Shown piece by piece: positions 26,354 through 36,375 of a stretch of 64,000 nucleotides of DNA. Positions within the stretch are counted from its first letter, which is position 1. The number at the start of each line of letters is the position of its first letter. Origin of the DNA: Epiperipatus broadwayi (taxonomy: Eukaryota > Onychophora > Udeonychophora > Euonychophora > Peripatidae); NCBI GenBank assembly GCA_028023455.1, contig JAQFVV010006231.1:1819478-1883477 (forward strand), in the 5' to 3' direction. Position numbers and translations under genes: made by a program. Under the pieces are notes generated by a model that worked only from the letters and a program-made list of their open reading frames with translations, made no database searches and was not told the DNA's origin.

Positions 26354-27791
26354 TGTAACGTTTTCCGTATTTCTAGGCCTTTATACGCATTATAAATGCG
26401 CGAGTTGATCAAGTTATGCAAAAGAAAAATAACTGTCCATTTATTTTATTTAAAAAAAAGAAGAACGTTTCATTATTATTCTAAAAACATAACTATCTTT
26501 CCTGATCAGCTCGGCCTAGAATTATTACTGAGTACAATTGTGAGCTGAATCAGTTTTTAATTTCTACATGAGGGCGCCAGGGTCTTTAGACCCACTGAGT
26601 CTGCGTCGAACATATTGTAACTCGTAAAGTAATAATTATATGATCTGGGTTAAAATTCCCGTTAAGTAGAAGATATTCCCCTTTGACTTAATTAAGAAAA
26701 ATAAATCTATTTAGCAAAGGTAATTTGTATACTAATTTGAATTTAAATAACTAAATATAAAACTTAAATAGAATAACAATTAATTTTATACACGTACAAT
26801 GAACGTTAAGCTAATAATAAAGATTTATTCTAGCCCGTCAAACATTTAATATTTATGATTAAGACAAAATTATAATATTGGAAAGTATTGTGCATATGAA
26901 TTTAATAATTTGATTCAAATATTGAAGTAATAACTATTTAGTGTCTTATTTTTCCGTGGTAACAGTTTAGTTCGTTCACTTCTCAGTTCGCAAATCTTTC
27001 GATCCAAAAAAATTATGGGATAACATTTCATTCAAGTCTCTATTCATAAAGCTTTATGTAAAAGTTATGGCCATTAACTTATCGGTAAGTTGATATTTAA
27101 GTAGGTCATTGATCCTCCGACATCCAATTCAGTTAGTTGGTAGTCTGCAGTAGTTGTTTTTTTTTAGTTTTACTTCCAAATCTCCGATCAAATTGAGGTA
27201 GAGCCAGACGACGATCTAGGTGACTTTTCTCGAGAGAAAGTGTCGGCAAACGATAGAGTTCTACTCACTCATGGCGAGCGATTTCAGTTCGTATCTAAGT
27301 GGACACATTTTATTAATATTTTTTTTGTATAAAAAAATACGAGGCACTTCAAATTGCTCAACACTCTCTGGAACAACAAGACAAAAGACACTTTTCAAAC
27401 CTGTCAGCTCCTTTTATATCCCCAGATTCTTTTTTGAAGTTCTGCGCATATTCCTTTTTACCTTTTGTTCTATTTTATAAACTTCTACATTATTTCTCAA
27501 TTTTTTTATTACAAAGTCTCTTTTCTCATTATGAATTTCTGCCATTTTTAATTACTATCAGAAAGTTGTTTCTGATAGCAATCTTTTACCTTTAAAATTT
27601 CCTTTCACTATTTGAATCAATTATTCAGTATGTACTTTCCAACATTGAATTTATTTTAGTTAACTTATATTAAAAAAAATTAAACTTTCACTGTACGTTT
27701 TTCTTAAAACAACATTATATTACAAAAATAAAATTAAAGATCGGGTTCTCTCTTTTTTTATTTAAATGATACACAATATTAAATAGTAACA
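26354..27791 (-). repeat. 5' LTR of the gag-only LTR element
   Basis: About 1.44 kb. Read on the minus strand it starts TGTTACTATTTAAT and ends GGAAAACGTTACA, giving the canonical TG...CA ends. It is the direct repeat of 22728-24161. The plus-strand base after its end is 27792 (GGCAAAACTC), which belongs to the hairpin repeat family. The element therefore seems to have landed inside an older repeat. The 5-bp flanks (TATAT on the left, GGCAA on the right) do not match, so no target-site duplication is visible. Confidence 0.9.
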
Positions 27792-27795
27792 GGCA

Positions 27796-27990
27796 AAACT
27801 CTCTATACAGTAGTGTCATCCTGTGCCAACCAGAATAATCAATGGATGCCAGAAGGCATTGATTACTCTGGTTGGCACACGATGGCACTACTGTATGGAG
27901 AGTTTCTTCTGTTTAATAACAGTTATGTGCTAGCATAAAAGATGGTGATCATGTAATGTTTAGTGGTTTACAATATATATACATGAATGT
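27796..27990. repeat. Long near-perfect hairpin (dispersed repeat)
   Basis: 27796-27905 folds into arms of about 49 bp with a loop of roughly 12 nt (GATGCCAGAAGG region). The left arm holds CAGTAGTGTCATCCTGTGCC and the right arm GGCACACGATGGCACTACTG. Only a few mismatches interrupt the stem. To the right, GTTATGTGCTAGCATAAAAG and ATGGTGATCATGT are shared with copies at 8.3 kb and 41.05 kb. No coding capacity. It could be a MITE-like foldback or the source of a hairpin RNA; expression cannot be judged from sequence. Confidence 0.85.
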
Positions 27991-28648
27991 AAATAAAGAA
28001 TATTATTATTTTACTATTTAAATATATGCAGACAGTACATGAATAAATTATCTCATTATTATTATTAAGCTATTCTAGAAAATCTGCATATACCAATCAT
28101 ATCAATTATGCAAATGAGAAAGAAATGGATTCTTACATAAAAATTCCTGCTAGAATTTATATGTAGATATAATGAAGTGCTATGAAAGTGCAATGAACTG
28201 TGAGGAAGCATAATAAATATATGATTCACATAGCTGATTGTCTATATAATAGTGGAATAGTTTATAATTGATTTCTGTTTCTAACATACTCAAAAGGATG
28301 CACAAAGAACTTTCTTCAATTAAGACACACTGCAATAGATTATATTTATCTACTGAGTGTGTGCAGAAATTAACATACACAAACAAAAGCTTATTAATAA
28401 ATTGAGAGATTTCTAATGAAATTTCTAATCATTTTCTATTCTTTATTCTTTTCCTATTTTGTTATTGATATTAAATAAATTTATTTTATTACTACAAAAT
28501 TGTATTAAGATTTATTTAACAGTGACTGATACTCCATGATTGGTATTAAATTTATATCCTAAGCACATAGCAATATCCATATATGTGTCTGATTTAAAAA
28601 TGAAATGCAAAGTTTCTACGACTTAATGCTAATTGAAATTTTATTTAC

Positions 28649-28748
28649 TTAAAATAAATATCATGTCTGAGTATGGAAAATCTTTAGGATCTCCTAGAAG
28701 TTGAAGACGTTGTTCAGATAAGTGATGTACAGTAAATCTTTGACTCCA
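28649..28748 (-). other. Exon-like orphan segment in the 11-kb anoctamin intron
   Basis: On the minus strand a strong pyrimidine tract ending TTTTTATCAG precedes a segment with open, protein-like sequence (WSQRFTVHHLSEQRLQLLG, then DPKDFPYSDMIF). A usable donor (TTTTAA/GTAAAT) follows about 100 nt later. I do not recognise the peptide. It does not belong in the anoctamin frame: exons 5 and 6 already fit each other, and reading this segment in the exon-5 phase meets a TAG after 18 codons. It could be an alternative or poison exon, an exon of another gene, or coincidence. The splice-site quality and codon-like composition are what I see; any role is inference. Confidence 0.3.
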
Positions 28749-29195
28749 CTGATAAAAAGAAAAAATTTCTTTAAAATATTAAAATTACAAATATTGTTTC
28801 AATAAAAAAATTTTCAAGCTAAAAAATGGACATATCATTTTTGCTTAACTACAAGCTAGGAGTTAATAAGAATAAACTTATATTTGTCATAAAAATTTAT
28901 CAAGAATAGAAAAATTATTTGACAATCAAAAATTATTGTAAACAAAATTAGTATAATTGATAAATTACACATTTTTTTTTTACCATATGAAGAGATGATT
29001 CCTCATATTACTATTTCAAAAATCACCCAAAGCTCTATCAAATCTAAAAGCTATAGACAACCACATTATTTACTTAAAACCTTCACATTTCTTAGTCAAG
29101 AAGGAAACTTACAGTAATCGTTATTTATTCATTTTCATAACACTTTGAAAAAAAAAAAAATATTCATTCAAATATTTAATTTATAATGTATTATT

Positions 29196-29456
29196 ATTAC
29201 ATTCAAATATCAGCCTTTCAAGCTAATTGTGCATACGCTTTTGCGAGTGTTAATAATAATAAATGAATAATTTCTCTCCAATCTTGTATTGGAGAGAAAG
29301 TATTCATTTATTATTATTAACACTCGCAAATGCGTATGCACAATTAGCTTGAAAGGCTGATATTTATGTATTGGAGAGAAAGTATTCATTTATTATTATT
29401 AACACTCGCAAAAGCGTATGCACAATTAGCTTGAAAGGCTGATATTTGAATGTAAT
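29196..29456. repeat. Palindrome with one arm duplicated (three-arm structure)
   Basis: The left arm (29196-29280, including ATTGTGCATACGCTTTTGCG) is a near-perfect inverted match to the right arm (29368-29456). A second copy of the right arm, 29286-29367, is inserted between them in direct orientation, with a period of 82 bp. The two right arms differ at CGCAAATGCG versus CGCAAAAGCG; only the outer one matches the left arm exactly at that position. This looks like an inverted repeat with a later tandem duplication of one arm. Non-coding. Confidence 0.9.
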
Positions 29457-31096
29457 ACAATTGTAAACATACGCTATATAAAATAAATGCTTATTTATAA
29501 ATGTATTATTATTATATCTCAGATTTTATAGATATTTAGTTTTAACATTTAGTTGTATTCAAATTGTTTGTAATATCCAAAATAATATTTTATATACTTG
29601 AATTTATTAATGGAGCATAAAGATGTATTTCAAAATTAAGAGGTATATTTAAGACAGATAATAATTTAAGTATTGTCTGAAATAAAATTTATCTTATTTC
29701 ATTAATTTATAAGTAGCTTTGATAATTAAAAGCATTATTAAATATTTGGAACAGGTTACTCATTCTAATCATGCAGTTAAAATGTTTTTGTCGTTAATAT
29801 AAGTTAGATTTAATATGAGATTTAAGAGTTCATCTGATCAAACTAATCTGATTCCTTTATTAGAGATACTAAGTATGTTGCAATATTGCTTTTAAGATAC
29901 TATGAAAAAATAATTATGAATAATTCAAAGCCATTTTTTTAAAAAAAAAAAAAATATTTAAATGATTTAAGGTAAAAAGTCGTTTAATTAAAATAATATC
30001 CACATCATAAATAAATAGTTACAATTCCTACGTTTAAATTAAAATCAATTTAGTAATTTGTAATAGTTTATAAAAGATATTAAATGCTCATGTATAGATT
30101 ATTTTAAAGTATGTGTGGATATCTATATATGTTGTATAGGAAAAATATGAATTAATATTATATACAGTTTTGGAAATGAATAAAGTAGATAATTAGATAA
30201 TTATACAATTTATTAAGCCTTGAAAATTTGAGAGGAATATTAAAACAGTAAGAAAAACTGCTTGTGGCATCAAATTTTACTTGAATGTAAAATCTTAGAA
30301 GAAAAAATATATTTAAAGTACTGATGCATTCTTTTAACTGTTATTTTAAAATAAAAAATAAGTTATGCTGTGGTTAAATTTAGCAAATGATTGGAATTAT
30401 GTATATACATAGAATAAGTTATAAATTGGAATACAAAGCTACCCAGTATCTGAATTAAATAGAGAATTATTTAAAGTTATATTATTTATATAAATGTATT
30501 GAAAATTTCTTAATATCTTACCATGTATTGTTAGTATAAACTCACAGCACACATCAGTAAACTAAAATATTCCACTGTGATTAATAGTCATTTATTTCTT
30601 AGTAGTTTGCTGTGTATATATATACAATAAATGTGTCCTCTATCACAAAACATAGTAAAATTCCAGAGATAACAATAACCAAAAGAGGAGTTAGTTATTT
30701 CATACTATTTTCATCACATATTGTTAACAAACCCTCTGCAGTCCAAGCCATAATAAAATCTAATTTTTAAAATACTATTTTGTATATATCATAGTTGAAG
30801 TTTAAAATGAAAAGTTACCTGAGATAAACATTTTTTATGTAATTGGTTTTGGTTAATGAATATTATTTAATAATATGACAATATTGCCCCTTTTAGTGAT
30901 TTTACAATTACTGTGTCAGTGTTGTATTTGAACATGGTATATTAGAATTTGCAGCCGTATATTCTAATCATACTCCAAAAATAAGTATATTATTAATAAG
31001 ACTTAAATATGAATTTATGAGATTAATTTGGTATAAAGAAAGTTTATAAAATTATTTTAAATACAATCCATTTCCAAAATATATAATTATTCAAAG

Positions 31097-31500
31097 ATAT
31101 GTTGTACTATTTCCATCATCCATCATTAAATGTTGAATGTCTAGAAAATTTTAAATTTTATTTAAACTTTTCAAATACAAATAACTATTATTAAAAACAC
31201 ACAAATAAACAACAAAGGTTAGTAAACTACACAATATTTCAAGTGGCATTATTCTCTGCTTTTCTTCAGGTGTTTCTGGCCTGACCAGTGACAATATTAG
31301 CATAGGAGTTGAACTCATACCTTACTGTCAATGGTCAGGCCAGCAACATTTGAAGAAGAAGGAGAATAAAACACTGTGTACTCTACTAACCTGTGCTGTC
31401 TATTTGTGTGTTATTACTAACAGTTGTTTGTATTTTAAAAGTTTAAAATTTTCTAGACATTCAACATTTAATGATAGATTATGGAAATAGTCCAACATAT
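31097..31500. mobile_element. 404-bp foldback (MITE-like) element
   Basis: ATATGTTGTACTATTTCCAT at the left pairs with ATGGAAATAGTCCAACATAT at the right. Pairing continues inward through TTAAATGTTGAATGTCTAG, GTTTGTATTTT and ACACACAAATA to a centre near 31298, where GGCCTGACCA faces TGGTCAGGCC. So nearly the whole element is one imperfect hairpin with arms of about 200 bp. No ORF. Target duplications are not clear. Confidence 0.85.
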
Positions 31501-32172
31501 TATAACATCTAAAATATCATGTATACAATCAGTAAAAGTTATTTGTAAAGTGCTTTCAAAAGTGTATGGTGCAACTTAATGTGACAAAAATTCTATATAA
31601 AAAATAAAATGGTAAATAATAATTTAAGAGAGATTAATAAATTAATAATAGCGTAATTGGGAAAATTTATCAGAGAAAAGAAGTAACAATAGAATTAAAT
31701 CTAGGCAGAAACTTAAATGATATAGAATACTCCCAAGTAAATAAGTAAACTTTTTTTTTTTATAAAATGGTAGAAAAATGGAGAAGAAACTAGACTGAGT
31801 AATGAGTGAAGAAGCAATCTGAATAAAGAAAGGAATGAGGAGCCCAATCATCATCATAATATTATCAGATTAAAGATAATACTAATATTGCTTTGTATAT
31901 GAAGAAAAAATGACATTAATTATTAATAATTTTAGCAGAAATTCTTCAAGTATTTTATAGATAAATTTCAGTTATGATATAATCAAATTCTATCGATTAA
32001 AATCACATATGTTTCTAATTAATATTTGTCTGGTTATATAATTCCTGAAATTTATCTATAAAATACCCAAAAAATTTCCAGTAAAGTTATAAACATTCAT
32101 ATATATATAAATTAATAGATAAAATATAGCATTTTGTTATAAATAAATAACTTATCATACTTAAAAAGTTAC

Positions 32173-32307
32173 CTTGGAACATTTATAAATAATGTGAAGC
32201 ACCCGTAAAGAAAACAGACTAGACCCACTATGGAAGCTGGAAATAGCATCCACGTATAAAATCCTAACCAGGCAAAATAGAGTCCAACTTTATCTCCAAA
32301 ATATGTT
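32173..32307 (-). CDS. Anoctamin exon 5: transmembrane helix 1
   Basis: 135 nt, acceptor TTATTTTAG, donor GTAACT. After completing the arginine codon it reads [19 protein letters not shown], then a hydrophobic run containing [16 protein letters not shown]. This is anoctamin TM1 with the conserved [14 protein letters not shown] entry motif. It ends in AG (phase 2), and the next exon starts with T, giving serine. That exact fit shows that exon 6, 11 kb away, is the direct partner with nothing required between them. The PLE fragment at 32.7 kb lies about 400 bp upstream of its acceptor. Confidence 0.96.
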
Positions 32308-32712
32308 CTAAAATAAAATGAATAAATGAAATACATTCACATTGAAATGTTAAAACAATGTAATTTTAAGTTATTATTTATATTAAAAAATAGTAATGGT
32401 GCCATGATTATGTGATAACAAAAAATTCTAGTGACAATTCTCTTCAAATGACTAAAGTGAGTTTCTTGTTTTTTACGTTGCTCTACCAAGAACTGATCTA
32501 CTTCATACTTACAATAAATTAATCATAATTTTTATGATAAAATAAAATGTTATAAATCTAATAAAGATAAAATAGTTAAGACTAAGCATTTTCAGGTGTG
32601 ATGTCTATCAAATGAGGAATATATTGGAAATGAATTAGTTTAAGTATTTGTAAAATTGAAAGAAATGTTTTCAATTATAGCTACATCAGTGTCAATTGTT
32701 AAAAGATAACCC

Positions 32713-32939
32713 CTAATATGGACTGCTGCCACTGTTATATATAAGAAAAAAATCATCTAATTTATTTTTTCTATGCTGCCATATGACAAAAGTGTCATCT
32801 ATGTATCTGAACCAAATGAGAGATTTTAAAGATGATGATTCTAAAGCACAAGTTTCTATATTTTCCATGAATAAATCAGCTATTACTCCTGAGATAGGTG
32901 AACCCATAGGAGTACCAAATAAATCATATGAATAGTGTT
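32713..32939 (-). pseudogene. Penelope-like element reverse transcriptase fragment, inverted
   Basis: The minus strand encodes HYSYDLFGTPMGSPISGVI, then ADLFMEN, and WFRYIDDTFVIW. G-T-x-MGSP-S--IA--FME and YIDDTFVIW are the signature RT motifs of Penelope-like elements; the DD of YIDD is intact here. The frame ends in stops near 32713, and the RT start is missing. It abuts, head to head, the GIY-YIG half of a Penelope-like element on the opposite strand. In an intact element both would be on one strand with RT first. Confidence 0.85.
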
Positions 32940-33457
32940 TATTAGCAAATAGTTATAATTATAAATTAATTAAAAAAGCCTTCCAAGCCCAAAATGGACA
33001 AAATAGGAAACAAAAGGATGATAAATCGGCTATTAGGATTTGGGTTCCAAATGTAAAAGGAATTACAGACAGTATTGGACATATATTAAAATGCTATAAT
33101 ATAAATACAGCGTTTTCTACTCATCAAAAGATCAGCAATATAATAACCAAGCCTAAGGATTCAATCCCTCTTGAATCTCATGGTGTTTATCAAATCTCAT
33201 GTGAAAATTGTAAAGCTTCTTACATAGGTATGAATAATCATCGCATCAGTGTTAGGAGAAATGAGCATGCTAATGCAGTTAAACAATGCTCATCATCATC
33301 AGCATTCTCACTCCATACTATAGATTCAGGTCATAAAATTGATTTTTCTAGTACCAGGATCATATCCAGATGTGATAATCTCTACCAATGCAAAATTAGA
33401 GAAGCCATTGAGATACTTAAAAGGCCAGATTATATCAATAAGCAAGATGATACATGA
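32930..33457 (+). pseudogene. Penelope-like element C-terminal part with GIY-YIG endonuclease
   Basis: A frame without an initiating Met reads IRIWVPNVKGITDSIGHILK, then VYQISCENCKASYIGM, R--VRRNEHA and HTIDSGHKIDF, closing with CKIREAIEILKR. This is the RT-thumb-to-endonuclease linker followed by the GIY-YIG nuclease of Penelope-like elements. It includes the paired cysteines (SCENC), the YIG motif, the R/EH helix and the glutamate in REAIEI. It is 5'-truncated at the junction near 32935, where the element switches strand. Confidence 0.88.
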
Positions 33458-33469
33458 AAACTTCCTCCT

Positions 33470-35049
33470 ATTTGGAAAGATTTTTTAAAAAACATTTTTA
33501 ATTTAACATTTTTGCTATTGGTGGAACTTAACGTTTTTTTTTCAAATCAGTGATTGTGGCACCTCTAAAATCATCTTTCTACCTTTTATCACCCAGTAGA
33601 TGACTTGTGCGATCAAGATGAACATCGGTATATTAATATTTAAATTTTTTAACACGGATGAACCCACAAAATATGTTTTTTATATATATATAGCAAAAAA
33701 GAAACACAATTTATTTTTTATTTGCTATATTTAAAAAATAAATTTATCTATTTCAATTGGGGTCTTGTCTTGAGCAATTTAGTGTGATGGTAAGAGTGAT
33801 GAAATCAAATGCTAAATGCCCTTGAACTGACACACAACTCTATCATTTACAGTGCTCAAAAATCACAAGATCGTCTAAATATTTCGTTATTTGATTATTA
33901 ATTTTTTATCCTAGCCTCCAAATAGTTCTAAAACTTTTTATATCAATCTACATTCCTTTAGATTCCACAAAAAAAAAAAATTGGTTGATTCTGAAATTGT
34001 GTAAACACCATTTTTACCATTTAATCAATATTACAAAATTTTTAACCATATAATATTTCTTTTAAATAAGCCAAAAATAAAAAAATCAGGGAAACTTTCA
34101 AATTTTAACCTCTCCAATGTTGTATTCACAACATGTAAAAAAAATATTGTTAAAAAAAAAAAACAGTTTGTAATAACAATTTTCTTCAGAATAGCAGCTT
34201 TCAACTTAAACATGATTTACTGTTAAGAACAAGTTTCTGATTATATTTCACTGTCAACTTTTCTGTTAGATTTAAATCTTTTAATCTATTCAAATTTTTC
34301 TTCAACACATGCATCTATTATCACATCTTGTGATCTTTTTTTTTTTTTTTTTTTAAATTTCAGCAGATTTTGTAGATTTTTGACTAAAAAAAAATCTGAT
34401 TCCATAATAAAACACTTATAGCTTAAGTATGAATGGTAGCAGCATATAAAAAAATTCTGACTGACACAAAAGATTAAGTTACGTAATTTCACATATAAGT
34501 CAATTATTATAATTTCACATATATAAATAAAAAATATGTTGTCACAGAAAAAGTCAAACATATTTCAGAAATCACTAGTTAGAGCAAGTGACAACATATA
34601 AGCTTGAATTTCATTTTACAATTCTGACAATAATACAAAGTTGTCTTGAATATATATATCTACTGATTTTTTTTTCTCAAAGTAATGTTATGTTAGTTAC
34701 ATCATGTCTATAATATATTCACATATTAATACATATCATAAGTTTATTCTAGATTTTCTATCGTCTTCAGACAGACAAAGATGTTACACTAAACCAACTT
34801 AGTGAAGATAAAAAAAACATATCAAGCCATTGTTACTATGGCAACTTGATTTAATGAAGTTAGTACCAGATTTTTTTTATAATGCTTAATAAATGTATTC
34901 AAGTTTTCTAAATTATGCTTCTGGTTCCTATATACATTTGCAACCATCATAGTTAATATATCAAGTTTGCATTGAAAACCTGGTATTATAATTATTTTCA
35001 GAATTCAAGAATAAATAAAGTATTATATACCAAAAATGCAACAAACAAA
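33470..35049. other. AT-rich intron, nothing recognised
   Basis: Poly-T/A-rich sequence 3' of the Penelope fragment. No convincing coding frame or repeat boundary. 33470-33700 may include the non-coding 3' tail of that element. Confidence 0.5.
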
Positions 35050-36065
35050 TAACTACTGTGGTTCCCTGAAAATAAGACCTAACTAAAAAATAAGTCATAG
35101 TCTTTTTATTTGTTAAAGCACATGATGTATGTATTGAATTATAAAGTAATGAATGTATAAATAAATAATATTAGACATTAATGCTTTACATAAATGATAA
35201 TATACTTCGTAATGGTACTTATATGTTTTCATATTGAACATTTTCAACAAACATAATTCTATGCCAAATCTTGGACTTAAGATAACTAATTTATTGACTT
35301 TATGAATTTCATTGACTTTATGAATGATTTAACAAACTTTTAAAATTTTATCTACCACAAGCCACATTAGACAATTTATAATTTCATTTATGTAATTTTA
35401 GATACTTAATTTATTTATATTTAATACTTAGATTTAGAATGCTTGACTTAGTTTTAGAGTTTTATTGTGGTAGCTTTTAAATATTCAAGATAAAAGAAAA
35501 ATCAGCTTTGTTTCTTAAATGTTTTTTCCCCTCCTAAAAGAGTTTAAATAATGGAAGTGATTTTAATAATTAAAGTTTAGTTTAAGTTAAATAAATCTTT
35601 GTCCTAAAGAAAAATAAAAAAACCTAATTGGGACTATTACGAGTAACTTGGAAAGTGTTTACAATGTGTGCCCTTGATAATGGATGATGCGGATGTGTCT
35701 TATATGAATTTTTGTGCTTGCATTTTTTCATTGCTTTTGTATGGATAATCATTCTTAATTGTAATCGTTTTTGTTGCTACTCTTATTTCATAAATCTTCA
35801 GTTAATACTCGATTTAATGGGAGATTTAAATGGAATAATATTTTGAACTCAGACAAGGTAAATATCCTACTGCATATCACTAACTGATAATTGAAAAATT
35901 CACAGAGTGTTACTGAAAAAACATACTGGGGAGATTGGAGATTTTGAATAAATGTATATTTTTGTAAGTGAATAAATAAGACATCCCCTGAAAATAAGCC
36001 CTAAGGTGTCTTTTAGAGCAAACATTAATATAAGATGCAGTTTTGTTTTCAGGGAACACGGTACC
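35050..36065. mobile_element. 1-kb TIR element with CCCTGAAAATAAG ends
   Basis: The left end reads TGTGGTTCCCTGAAAATAAG ACC. The right end in reverse complement reads TACCGTGTTCCCTGAAAACA AAAC. A second internal copy of the motif (CCCCTGAAAATAAGCCCTA) lies at about 35984-36002, with AGAGCAAACATTAATATAAG next to it. Terminal plus subterminal repeats of this kind are typical of non-autonomous cut-and-paste DNA transposons. The interior shows no transposase ORF. TIRs are short, about 25 bp with mismatches, so the superfamily is not assigned. Confidence 0.55.
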
Positions 36066-36271
36066 TGTGATCATTTTCTACCACTGATTATAACATCTAT
36101 TATACTTTTTTACAGTTACATTTTCTTTTCATTTTACTGTATCAAAATTAATTCTATGATCATTTTCAGACTAACTTTTAGACAGAAGCTGAAATAATTA
36201 ATCCCAAGGATAAACATATTTATCTTAATTAATTTTTATTTATTCAGTTTAAAAAAGAAATTATGCTATAC

Positions 36272-36375
36272 CTAATTTGGTCCAAAGGTTGCATTTTGAA
36301 CATCATACCAAACCGGGCCCAGTGCTGGTAGAGCAGCTGCCTATTGTTAGAGTTGGATGTCTCACGAATGCCACC
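36272..36375 (-). CDS. Anoctamin exon 4: Q-P-L-D-x-I-R motif before TM1
   Basis: 104 nt, acceptor TTTTATAG, donor GTATAG. It reads GGIRETSNSNNRQLLYQHWA, then RFGMMFKMQPLDQI, ending in AG, which joins the first base of exon 5 to give arginine. The RQLLY-HWA and F-QPLD-IR elements match the stretch that enters the first transmembrane helix in all ANO family members. The intron on its 5' side contains the GC-richer island at 38.7-40.3 kb. The intron on its 3' side contains the 1-kb TIR element and the broken Penelope-like element. Confidence 0.95.

Noticed and set aside
29196-29456. CRISPR-like repeat array
   Set aside because: Only two direct units plus one inverted arm, no spacers, and an animal genomic context.
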